From Cymbomonas tetramitiformis (Eukaryota; Chlorophyta; Pyramimonadophyceae; Pyramimonadales; Pyramimonadaceae), in assembly GCA_001247695.2 (NCBI GenBank), contig LGRX02034503.1, positions 1 through 18,368 of the forward strand: a stretch of DNA of 18,368 nucleotides, written 5' to 3'. Below are positions 1 to 7,345 of this stretch, one piece after another. A model generated the notes under the pieces. It did not search any database, was not told the DNA's origin, and saw only the letters and a list, made by a program, of their open reading frames with translations. Within the stretch, counting starts at the first letter, position 1. Every line of letters starts with the position of its first letter. Made by a program: the position numbers and the translations under genes.

Positions 1-64
1 AGCCAAGAGACGGTCCAACCATACTTGTGTCTGAGCCAAGAGAGTGTCCAACGATACTCATTTC
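1..64. repeat. 33-bp minisatellite, left part (interrupted by the LTR element)
   Basis: One partial and one complete copy of the 33-bp unit (core CTGAGCCAAGAGAGGGTCC) run into the window from its left edge. The complete unit starts at 27, and the next would start at 60. Positions 60-64 (ATTTC) hold the first five bases of that next unit, cut by the LTR retrotransposon. The array resumes at 3177 in the same phase, so 1-64 and 3177-3430 were one array before insertion. It lies in an intron of the minus-strand chromatin gene. Confidence 0.9.
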
Positions 65-492
65 TATTGGAATATGCAGTGCCTGCTGATCAGTTTGGTG
101 TAAAGCACGACTGGCTAGGCCTTGTACATTAGTCAGGATGCTCAAACCCTGAAGAAACCCTATGAAACCCTTAGATCTAGATCTGTAGATCTGCTGAACT
201 AATCGTGGCCGTTGGATCATATGATGACCATCGGCAAGACACTGTGTGTAATAGCTCGCGGCCCATCTTCTAAAAGTGGGCCGGAGGGTTCATCGGCCCA
301 TCGCAGGCGTGTCACCGCAGTCGTTATGAACTTGACAGTGACACGTCTGACTCTCATTAGTGAACTTTCACTTAGACTGCCCAATCAGCAATGATTGGGC
401 ACTAATGTTCGTGGCGTTTCAAGCTGCTATATCTTTTGAGAATGAAAGTTTACGCTCGCTTTTTGCAAACTACCCACCGCTGAATTCCAACA
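65..492 (+). repeat. 5' LTR (428 bp)
   Basis: It begins TATTGGAAT and ends ATTCCAACA, a 9-bp inverted terminal repeat with one mismatch; both LTRs start TA where TG is usual. It matches 2731-3176 along its whole length. Compared with the 3' LTR it lacks 11 bp in an AAACCCT-rich tract near 152-172 and 7 bp near 422-426. A possible TATA-like segment (CTATATC) lies near 427. Boundaries are set by loss of identity: GTTATGG follows 492 here, TATCTGAG follows the matching point at the 3' copy. Confidence 0.93.
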
Positions 493-506
493 GGTTATGG
501 GCCCAC
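493..506 (+). promoter_or_regulatory. Primer binding site for half of initiator tRNA-Met
   Basis: GGTTATGGGCCCAC directly follows the LTR. It is complementary to the anticodon stem-loop of initiator tRNA-Met (GTGGGCCCATAACC in plant-type iMet; 13 of the 14 bases also fit the animal version), not to the tRNA 3' end. Drosophila copia is known to prime from a 5' half-molecule of tRNA-iMet at the same internal region, so this element probably uses half-tRNA priming. Confidence 0.85.
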
Positions 507-572
507 TTACTTTGTAAGTGCGTTCTATTTTGTTTATCACGCTAATTTCCGCTGCGCGTACGCAAATTCATT

Positions 573-2600
573 ATGGGAAGAAGCAGAAGCCAGGTGACCC
601 CGCCGTCTAATCCTGATCTTGGCGTACCAGCGTCTGAGGAGAAGCCGGGCGAACCAACTCCGCGGGATACTGTTGTTGCGCTGTGTAGCCAACAAGAGCA
701 AATCTCGGCACTTACGGACATGGTTAAGACTATGGGTGCTCAACTTTGCGAGCTCCACAGCCTTGGTCTGACAATCTCAGACCAAAGTCACCGCCCCGCT
801 GTCCCTGTGGACCAGCATTTTATTTCGTCGCTCGCTGGTGGGCGATGACCTTTACCAATTCTTTCTGATATGACTAAAGGACTTTCCGCGGACTCGCACT
901 TCTCTGGCAAAAATTCTGACCAGGAAGGAATTTGGGACGAGTGGCTTGCGAAAATTCGTCCTTCTCTGCGTCACCCTTCTCTTGCGCTATTGCTTTCGGA
1001 ATCGACTCCACTTCATATGCTGAGGGGGGACGAGTCCTATCTTGAGGAAGCGAATCAACTATTTTATGACTTCCTCTGTCGCGTTACCACTGGCACTGAA
1101 AACGCTGTTGTTCGCAGCTTTGAACCGTACTCTGACGATCACGGAGCCTGGCTTGCGCTTTCCAAAAACGACGCAACACTAGTGGCGTCTATTTCATCAA
1201 CCAGGTGGATAAGCTGTTCTTGCTACCTAATCGACTTTCAAATCTTTCTCCTCCTCTTTCGGCGTTTCTGGAAGCGAAGGAGACTCTTCGGCGTATACAC
1301 GAGTACTCCATGAACACGCGCGTTACGCCTTCTGGCAAACCTCTCTATATGGAGACGGTTGAGGCCATGTACACTGCTATGGCTATTGTGAGACTGCATC
1401 CCGACTGTATGCTCCTCAAGGCCAAATTCATGGTCGAGGCCCTCCCTACTGCGGACGTGCTGGCTGACCAGGTCACATCTCATTACGACACAATACTCGC
1501 CCCGCGCGATGCTGTGACGCACACTGCCCACTCAGTGAACCACACCGACAACAATTCTGAATATGAGGCTGCTGGCAAGGTCCCTTGCTCTATCTGTCAC
1601 AGACGTGGCCACCCTTCTACAGACTGCTTCATCAAGGACGTCGAGGCGCGGGAGGCGTTCTTCGAGAAGGCTTCCCCCTCTACCAAGGCGGCAATTCTTA
1701 AGAAGGTTGCGGACTACGAGAGGCATGGTAAATTACCGAAGCCTGGTGAGCACCTTGGTGCTGCAGCTGGAGAACCTGAGCTTTATCCTGGCCTTGAGGA
1801 AAGTGGTGAGGTTCTATTTGCTCTCCGAGAGGCTGGTCAATCTGACTTACACCCTGGTCTGGATGAGACTGGTGAGGACATATATGCTGGCGAGGAGGAG
1901 TAGCACTCTGACAATGGTGAGACTTTATTTGCGCTCCATGAGAATGGGCAATCTGACTTACAGCCTGGCCTGAAGGACACCGGTGAAGCTTTATTTGCTC
2001 TCGGTGAGGGTGGGCGATCTGGCTTACACTCTGGCCTGGAGGACGCCGGTGAGACTTTCTTTGCTCTCCGTGAGGTTGCATGTCGCTGGAACAATGAGCA
2101 CACTCTCCCGACTTCGGTGACTTCTGACTTCTCTGATGTCCCCGTGACTCCGATCCACCTGGTCTTTGGGAGTAACTCTGGTAAATCTTGCCTTGGTGGA
2201 CCCTCCATCCTCTGGACTCGCCCTCTCCAACAACTATTCTGTGCTGGACAGAGTGTTGGCGGTGCCTACTGATGCTGTTGCTCGCTGTGCTAAGGTGGCC
2301 GGAGGGGTGGTGGATCCTGACCTGCGGGTTGCGCCCCGCTCCACTATGGGCAAGAGCGCTGTTCTGGATTGTGGCGCCACCAAGCACATCTTCGACTCTA
2401 TGAAGGTTTTCACCGAGGATGATGATGGTGACCACTTTGGTGACAACTTTGATGACTCCATCCCTGATATGGACTCGGGCTCCGACTCGCATGAGGATGA
2501 TGATCCCGAGGCTTGTCAGGTTGGACTATCTGGACATCCTGAGCTTTATCCTGCACTACGAGAGGATATCTTGACAACCTACCCCGTGATGATCAAATAA
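573..2600 (+). pseudogene. Broken gag with CCHC zinc knuckle and copia-type aspartic protease motif
   Basis: Capsid/nucleocapsid (Gag) and protease region of the retroelement. Reading starts at ATG 573. The frame is broken four times: TGA at 846-848, a frameshift between about 1165 and 1205, TAG at 1901-1903, and a second frameshift between about 2166 and 2230. The 1205 frame carries a CCHC zinc knuckle at 1586-1627 (CSICHRRGHPSTDC), the RNA-packaging motif. A run of acidic 22-residue repeats follows. The last frame (2166-2600) contains AVLDCGATKH, the active-site D-x-G-A motif of retroviral-type proteases (D at 2367), then an Asp-rich tail. After that tail, where integrase would start in an autonomous copia element, the reading frame stops. 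With four lesions the copy is probably inactive, although relatives may be intact. Confidence 0.82.
1805..2090 (+). repeat. 66-bp coding repeats in the Gag C-terminal region
   Basis: Units begin with GGTGAG or GGTGAA at 1805, 1871, 1916, 1982 and 2048. Spacings are 66, 45, 66 and 66 bp. Each full unit encodes 22 residues of the type GETLFALxExGQSDLxPGLxD. The short second unit has lost 21 bp in frame and contains the TAG at 1901. The multiples of three suggest the repeats expanded while the reading frame was under selection. Confidence 0.85.
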
Positions 2601-2692
2601 GGACTGAAGGGGCACCATCCCCATATCACTGGAGCTGGAGGGGCACCATCCCTAAGACTGGGTGTGACAGACTGAAGGGGCACCATACCCGA
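2601..2692 (+). repeat. Three imperfect copies of a GAAGGGGCACCAT motif before the 3' LTR
   Basis: The short motif GGGGCACCAT recurs with GCACCAT at 2612, 2643 and 2680 (spacings 31 and 37 bp) in the non-coding stretch between the protease frame stop and the 3' LTR. Each copy opens with a purine run resembling the polypurine tract at 2723-2730. Confidence 0.7.
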
Positions 2693-2722
2693 GAACTGGC
2701 ATTAGCTAGACAGTCACCCTTT

Positions 2723-2730
2723 AGAAGGGG
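2723..2730 (+). promoter_or_regulatory. Polypurine tract (plus-strand priming)
   Basis: AGAAGGGG lies immediately 5' of the 3' LTR, where LTR retrotransposons prime plus-strand DNA synthesis. Its junction with TATTGG fixes the LTR start. Confidence 0.85.
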
Positions 2731-3176
2731 TATTGGAATCTGCAGTGCCTGCTGATCAGTTTGGTGTAAAGCATGACTGTCTAGGCCTTGTACAGTAGTC
2801 AGGATGCTCAAACCCTGAAGAAACCCTAAAGAAACCCTATGAAACCCTTAGATCTAGATCTGTAGATCTGCTGAACTAATCGTGGCCGTTGGATCATATG
2901 ATGACCATCGGCAAGACACAGTGTGTAATAGCTCGCGGCCCATCTTCTGAAAGTGGGCCGGAGAGTTCATCGGCCCATCGCAGGCGTGTCACTGCAGTCG
3001 TTATGAACTCGACAGTGACACGTCTGACTCTCATTAGTGAACTTTCACTTACACTGCCCAATCAGTAATGATTGGGCGCTAATGTTCGTGGCGTTTCAAG
3101 CTGCGAACTGCTATATCTTTTGAGAATGAAAGTTTACGCTCGCTTTTTGCAAACTACCCACCGCTGAATTCCAACA
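2731..3176 (+). repeat. 3' LTR (446 bp)
   Basis: Matches the 5' LTR at about 97% by eye, with an 11-bp and a 7-bp extra segment that account for the whole 18-bp length difference. The 11-bp difference is one more copy in a run of AAACCCT-like motifs. The LTR ends ATTCCAACA; the host 33-bp repeat resumes at 3177. Confidence 0.93.
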
Positions 3177-3430
3177 GTATCTGAGCCAAGAGAGGGTCCA
3201 ACCATACTCGTGTCTGAGCCAAGAGAGGGTCCAACAATACTTGTGTCTGAGCCAAGAGAGGGTCCGTCCATACTTGTGTCTGAGCCAAGAGAGGGTCCAA
3301 CCACACTGTGTCTGAGCCAAGAGAGGGTCTAAACATAACCTGTGTCTGAGCCAAGAGAGGGTCCAACCATACTTTTGTCGATCCAAGAGAGGGTCTAAAC
3401 CTAACCTGTGTGTGAGCCAAGAGAGGGTCT
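3177..3430. repeat. 33-bp minisatellite, right part
   Basis: Seven full units and a partial eighth start at 3177, 3210, 3243, 3276, 3308, 3342, 3375 and 3408 (lengths 32-34 bp, mostly 33). The core is CTGAGCCAAGAGAGGGTCC. The unequal unit lengths change the reading frame, and a good donor (GTGTGC) precedes the array on the minus strand. I therefore read it as intronic, not as an 11-residue protein repeat, although the minus frame stays open through it into the LTR. Confidence 0.9.
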
Positions 3431-3444
3431 TGTGGACTGCACAC

Positions 3445-3894
3445 CTTGTTGGCTTTGCGTGTTGGCTGGCGGCGCGGCTTGGAGTTCAATCGGCGCTGCC
3501 GGTCAGCGAGGACCTCGTCCTCATCTTCCTCCTCCTCCTCCTCCTCCTCCTCCTCCTCGGACCCGTTGTCATCATCCTCATCCTCGTCTTCCGAATCCTT
3601 CTTCCGAGGTCTACCTCTACCTCGCTTTACCTCTACCCGGCCCCGCCCCTTGCGTGCCCTGCTGCCACCCGTCTGAAAGTCCTCGTCATCCTCATCCTCA
3701 TCCTCCTCGTCATCCTCGTCATCCTCGTCGTCCACCCTTGCAACTTTGGGAGGGCGCCCGCGCTTGCTTCCCGGGCGGGCACTGATGCGCTGGGACACCT
3801 CCAACATGTCTGGCTTGCGCTTGAGCCGGGTCGACTTCCTGGTGCGACCGGACTTAGGCCCCTCCTCCACCTCCATCCATGTGTCCTTCGGTTG
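3445..3894 (-). CDS. Exon 10: AT-hook and acidic tail
   Basis: 450 nt (150 codons), acceptor GCAGAG, donor AAG/GTGTGC. Basic start (SGRTRKSTRLKRKP), AT-hook 1 (SKRGRPPK), an Asp/Glu run, AT-hook 2 (KRGRGRPRKK), a Glu run of 11 or more, then basic RRLNSKPRRQPTRK. R-G-R-P is the minor-groove core. The opposite strand shows long Leu- or Ser-rich open frames, which are only shadows of the GAG/GAT codon runs. The exact exon start is uncertain, because an in-frame TGA lies 30-40 bp upstream and no ATG precedes it. Confidence 0.78.
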
Positions 3895-6800
3895 CTCTGC
3901 CAATGTTACAGCCAATCCCCATCAAGCCACGTCTCAACCCGCCACAATTACACCTCGTGACATGATATGACTGCATGCAACGACCGCCTTGAGAATGTCC
4001 GGTAGACATCACAATTGATTGCCATCAACACATTAAAGCCACACACCAATCTGGCGGGTGGGGACGCACGATTTACACATGTCTTGCACCGAAGCTCGTG
4101 CGTAGATTCGTCAAACACTCCTTCAGCGTAAGCGCACTGCCACCCTCCCCTCAGCCGCAGCCCCCATCCCGGCACCCCACACACAACCCGGACTCAAATA
4201 ATGGATGGCACGCAGTACAGAGAAGGTAGAGCCAGACGACACCGAGCTCCATGGCGTTCTCGAGTGGGCACACGGATCACTGCAGGTCCACGTGGAAGAG
4301 ACAGCTTTGATGACAAATACAGACCAACACCTATTCCCAAGTCCACCACCATCTCCACGGCATGTAGGCGACGCAGCAGAAAAGATGCACGTGCGCAAGA
4401 ATACTGCCAGAAAACCTTGGTGGGCAGCGACTTGAAAGGAAAGAGGGGGCAGGCGGGGAGATAGAGGACGCTCACGAAATAGTGGAAGCGCGCCGTGCAT
4501 TTCTCCCCTGGACAGGCCATTGAGGCCCCGTGCAAAGTGCAAACAGAGCATGTCCTCTCCGCCGCAGCCTTGGACTGCACGCTCACCCCCCAGATCCACG
4601 GAGCGGCTTCTCAGTGCCTCGGAGGGGAGCAGGCGGCGCCGGCCAAAAGGATGTCACTGCGCAGGCAGTCGCGGTGCCAGCAAGAAGCTGGCTCGGTGCC
4701 CGGGCTTCAGGAACAGCTCGAGGTAGGCACCGGGCGCATGCGTGCATGCGGGCAGCAGGCCAGGGGAAGCAACAGGAGGAATAGTATCGGAGCACCATGT
4801 GAAGAACCCCTGGACAGACCGTGGAAACCACGGGGCTGCTTCACATCGCGCCAGACGCTGAGCTTGAGACGCTTCACATGGCGCCAGACACTGCGCTTGA
4901 GACGCTTCACAAGACGCCAGACACTGCGCTTGATACGCCTTGCGGGTTGGATGAAGCTTGTTGTGCACACCATTGAGACGAAATTGTTGAACCGATCTTT
5001 GCTGCCATACACGCCCGCCACGAAGGTGACCCCGTCGGACCATTTCGCGCAGTTCTCATGCGAGTAAGTCGTGAACTGCCCGTCGAGGCTCTGCCACAGG
5101 ATTTACATGCACCCTCGAGAGAAAACTTCAGTAGAGCCTCACATCTCGTGGGTAATAAACAAAGTCTGTGGTTCGTCCCAGCCAGCACAGCGCACACGGG
5201 GGGCATGAGCCACCACACCGTGCATATGGTAATGCGTAAGCTCATGCTCAAACGGGTGTGCCTGCCAATCAGATCATAACATGGGGGGCATGAGCCACCA
5301 CGGCCTGGATGGCGGTGCGCCGGCTCGGGCCCAGACGGGTGTGCCTGCCAGTCAGATCATAACATGGGGGGCATGAGCCACCACGGCCTGGATGGCGGTG
5401 CGCCGGCTCGGGCCCAGACGGGTGTGCCTGCCAATCAGATCATAACATGGGGGGCATGAGCCACCACGGCCTGGATGGCGGTGCGCCGGCTCGGGCCCAG
5501 ACGGATGTTCCTGTCAGTTCGCTCACAAGGGCCGTTGCTCACAAGCGAGGGCTGTTGCACGAGGTGAGGGCCGTAGAAACGAGGCCCTCTCGTTGGCTAG
5601 AGGTATGCTGACCCTGCAGATGGCACGGAATCATACTACAGAAAGGGTGCTACACCTTCAGGAATAGCAAGTCGCCAACCGGGTGACACTTAGCACTCTT
5701 CCCGTGGCAAAGCATGCATTCCATACCTGCCACAGCGGTACCCTGGACACATCAGCCCTCTCCGAACTTCGAGACAGATGGATCCTTCACAACAACAATA
5801 CCTGATGGGTCCTCTGCGACTTCCCGGAACCCTGCGCCTTCTGCGCCCTGCCACGGCTGTCCCCTGGGAGAGCCTCCGTCCCCTTCGGTAGGCGCACGGG
5901 GCAGCGCATCGACGCCGTGCTCGTCCAGTGGTTGCGTTCAGTGCACCGCTGTAGTGATCGGCAAGCTTCCCCTTCCAATGCACCGGCGAAGTATATGGCC
6001 AGCCCCTTGTTTCACCGCGCAGGTATAGTGCTCACCCAGCCTCCTCTCAAACTCGGCAATTCAAGCACGGCCGAAGTCTCAGGGCCACGGGAAATTGATT
6101 TTGACACATACTGGACGGACAAGCAAAGAAAAAGAGATGCCAGGACTCTGACAACTCTGCGAATCGATCTCCTTTGACTTTTTCATCTTCGAATCTGCAC
6201 GTGATATCCTTCCGGGAGGTCGGAACCACGAGGTCAGGATAACGTTGTCGATTTCCTCGTGAAGCGGACAGACTTAGGGGAGCCAGACTGTCCCAGATCG
6301 ATGACTTACCTTTTACTTGGCGCTCTTTCACCTCTACGCAGTTCGCAAAAGCTGCGATGGATACTGGTGGGGTTTTGCTCTTGCCCTTCGATAAGTTACT
6401 CGAAGCGTCCTTTGGAGCTGTAGGTGAATGATCGCGAAGCTGTGTCGATGCCTCTGTGAGAGCCTCTCGCCACTGCGCAAAGCACGGATGTTCGGCGATG
6501 TGCCTGGGAGATAGAAACGCCACGTCAGAGAGGGTGACCGTTTCTGGAGGCTCCGGTTGCTGCTCCTCATCCAGCCGTCTCATCCAGTTGACGGTGAAGG
6601 TGCAGTCGCATATTGAATTTGTGTGTGAACCCCGGTACACGTCGTTTACCGTGGCCGTGAAGTACGCAACAGAGTCGGCTCTGATAACAGTGCACAGAAC
6701 GGGGTTTAGAAGAAACAAGACGGGAAGGGCATAACGGGAGCAAGGAAAGCAACCTCGAGAACTGGATACCGTTTTTTACAGGCACATACGACGAGCCCCG

Positions 6801-7345
6801 GCTTAATGCCTCCACACTGTTCATCCTGAAATATGACATCCAGCCCTTCAGAAAGACGATTTGAGTTAAAACGGCGCGCAGAATCTGTGCTGAAAGGAAA
6901 CCAGCAAGACGAAGCAGCCTAATATGTGAAACACGAAGGTTTGCAGGTGGCTCCGGCAAGTGTCGAGCTGCAGGGGCACGGTGCGGAGTAAAGCGCGTGA
7001 AAAAAAAACGTTTGAATAGTCTGTAGTGAAGGTTTCGGAAGGCAAGGTTGGCGATACAAGGACACCGCAGGTCTGCCGAGCACACGTTGACATATTTCGT
7101 ATTTCGCTTTGCATATGGCATACGCGTGGCAGATACGAGAGGGCGAAGTGCAAGAACACCTTCACGGCCTCCGAACTGAACCGCAGACGCTTCTCAAGGT
7201 CATCTAAGCTCATGTCTTCAGTGTGCCCAGGAAATTGGATCAGCTCGACAGAGAGTATGTTGCCCTTTCGACTGTTCGAAACTGTGATATTGGCTTCGTA
7301 CCAGGCGTCATCATCCAACGACTGACATTCAACTGGAGGAATCAT
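3445..7345 (-). CDS. Multi-exon chromatin reader: SAWADEE-like domain, extended PHD finger, AT-hooks (3' end outside window)
   Basis: Assembled by eye from ten minus-strand exons: 7345-7160, 6825-6770, 6680-6310, 6194-6112, 5948-5802, 5742-5656, 5090-4971, 4574-4476, 4136-4077 and 3894-3445. Every intron is GT-AG, every junction is phase-compatible, and the total is 1659 nt (553 codons) with no stop. Domain order: SAWADEE-like chromatin-binding fold (about residues 10-135), Ser/Lys-rich linker (about 150-285), extended PHD finger (about 288-403), AT-hooks (446-453 and 493-502) within acidic runs, probably nuclear. SAWADEE domains read histone H3 tails in plant RNA-directed DNA methylation (SHH1). 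Extended PHD fingers occur in trithorax, AF10 and BRPF proteins. AT-hooks bind the DNA minor groove. The likely role is a multivalent histone and DNA reader; the partner complex is unknown. The gene continues left of 3445, through an intron holding the minisatellite and the copia element. The start at 7345 (ATG) is a guess, because an acceptor-like CAG lies just inside it. Confidence 0.78.
4077..4136 (-). CDS. Exon 9: end of the extended PHD finger
   Basis: 60 nt: acceptor GGTGGCAG, then TGC (Cys completing F-H-Y-F-C), donor GTAAAT. It encodes CAYAEGVFDESTHELRCKTC. The family pattern is CA..aG.vfd....yC..H. Here the last ligand pair reads C-x2-C, so the terminal His appears replaced by Cys unless the donor lies elsewhere. 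Confidence 0.8.
4476..4574 (-). CDS. Exon 8: PHD core with GA signature
   Basis: 99 nt after acceptor CGTGCAG, donor GTGAGC. It reads SKAAAERTCSVCTLHGASMA then CPGEKCTARFHYF. C-x2-C-x3-G-A-x3-C-x4-C-x4-H is the canonical second half of the extended PHD finger. The H-x2-C cysteine is the first codon of exon 9. The intron before it carries a 3 x 33-bp repeat. Confidence 0.85.
4838..4936. repeat. Intronic 33-bp tandem repeat (3 copies)
   Basis: Three direct copies start at 4838, 4871 and 4904 (core GCGCCAGACACTGCGCTTGA), within the 396-bp intron between exons 7 and 8. The sequence is unrelated to the 33-bp unit at 3177-3430, although the period is the same. Confidence 0.9.
4971..5090 (-). CDS. 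Exon 7: H-x2-C-A-x-W-S segment of the extended PHD finger
   Basis: 120 nt after acceptor TGTGGCAG (the intron contains the 83-bp repeats). It encodes SLDGQFTTYSHENCAKWSDG and ends NNFVSM before donor GTGTGC. H-E-N-C-A-K-W-S is the hallmark of extended PHD fingers (H.nCA.WS.ev). The following N-x-V spacing to the next C-x2-C is as in MLL/trithorax. Confidence 0.8.
5198..5520. repeat. Intronic 83-bp tandem repeat
   Basis: Three full, nearly identical 83-bp units (GGGTGTGCCTGCCA markers with offsets 5253, 5336, 5419; the next partial unit starts at 5502), preceded by a diverged partial unit from about 5198. All lie in the 565-bp intron between exons 6 and 7. Near identity points to recent expansion. 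Confidence 0.92.
5656..5742 (-). CDS. Exon 6: first zinc knuckle pair of the extended PHD finger
   Basis: 87 nt, acceptor GTGTCCAG, donor AAG/GTGTAG. It encodes GMECMLCHGKSAKCHPVGDL then LFLK. C-x2-C with a downstream V-G-x-L-L is how trithorax-type extended PHD fingers begin (C.lC...g......GrLL). The next ligands are in exon 7. Confidence 0.75.
5802..5948 (-). CDS. Exon 5: linker
   Basis: 147 nt (49 codons, phase 0 to 0) between acceptor CACTACAG and donor CAG/GTATTG. It starts RCTERNHWTSTASMRCPV and continues as a Gly/Ser/Lys/Gln-rich linker. The next intron is very short (59 bp). No domain assigned; position and phase fit the gene. Confidence 0.6.
6112..6194 (-). CDS. Exon 4: basic linker
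   Basis: An 83-nt exon from acceptor CACGTGCAG to donor GTATGT. It restores the phase left by exon 3 and encodes a short basic segment (DSKMKKSKEIDS, then SFSLLVRP). No domain is recognisable. It is supported only by open frame, phase and strong splice sites. Confidence 0.55.
6310..6680 (-). CDS. Exon 3: second half of SAWADEE-like domain and linker
   Basis: Opens after TTATCAG (89-bp intron) and ends at the consensus donor AAAAG/GTAAGT. It reads ADSVAYFTATVNDVYRGSH, then the C-D-C-T-F-T-V-N-W signature, then TVTLSDVAFLSP. His followed by Cys-x-Cys is the zinc-binding pattern of SAWADEE domains. It continues as a polar, Ser/Lys-rich linker (about residues 140-204). Confidence 0.82.
6770..6825 (-). 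CDS. Exon 2: central SAWADEE segment (56 nt)
   Basis: A 56-nt exon between acceptor TATTTCAG and donor GTATCC. It reads DEQCGGIKPGLVVCACKK and ends in phase 2 (CG-). The Q-C-x-x-I-x-P-G-L-V-V-C pattern matches the linker of SAWADEE domains (C..v.pGdlVlC), and the split codon joins exactly to exon 3. The fit of motif and phase makes this tiny exon convincing. Confidence 0.75.
7160..7345 (-). CDS. Exon 1: first half of SAWADEE-like domain
   Basis: From ATG 7345: MIPPVECQSLDDDAWYEANI and onward to SSEAVK, then donor GTGTTC (7159-7154). The pattern D-x-x-W-Y-E-A followed by alternating strands and a Gly/Asp turn fits the first Tudor-like half of SAWADEE domains (family pattern DgaWYdv...v.f.gf). 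An alternative start is an internal exon opening after TGTCAG (codon TCG). No promoter motif is clear upstream. Confidence 0.7.

Larger units (their letters stand above)
65..3176 (+). mobile_element. Non-autonomous Ty1/copia-type LTR retrotransposon (gag-protease only)
   Basis: A complete element of 3112 bp: 5' LTR, primer binding site, gag and an aspartic protease motif, polypurine tract, 3' LTR. The internal region is only 2238 bp. I find no integrase, reverse transcriptase or RNase H, so it would need an autonomous relative to move. Both LTRs are complete and differ by about 12 substitutions and two small indels (11 and 7 bp), so the insertion is not recent. A degenerate 5-bp target duplication (60-64 ATTTC and 3177-3181 GTATC, both from GTGTC of the 33-bp unit) flanks it. 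It lies antisense to the host gene, in an intron. The copia assignment rests on the DCGAT-type protease, the CCHC knuckle and the half-tRNA primer site; with no pol present, it is a good but not certain call. Confidence 0.9.

Noticed and set aside
846..1903. Reassigned stop codons (TAG or TGA read as an amino acid)
   Set aside because: The retroelement also has frameshifts, so decay explains its stops, and 553 codons of the host gene contain no in-frame stop and use CAA/CAG for Gln.
3412..3960. Long plus-strand open frames rich in Leu or Ser opposite the AT-hook exon
   Set aside because: They are antisense readings of GAG/GAT/GAC runs; the minus strand gives sensible AT-hooks and joins in phase to the PHD exons.
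4123..4599. A single 158-codon minus-strand gene over the PHD region
   Set aside because: It is a different frame from the cysteine pattern; splicing of 4574-4476 to 4136-4077 gives the zinc ligands in order.
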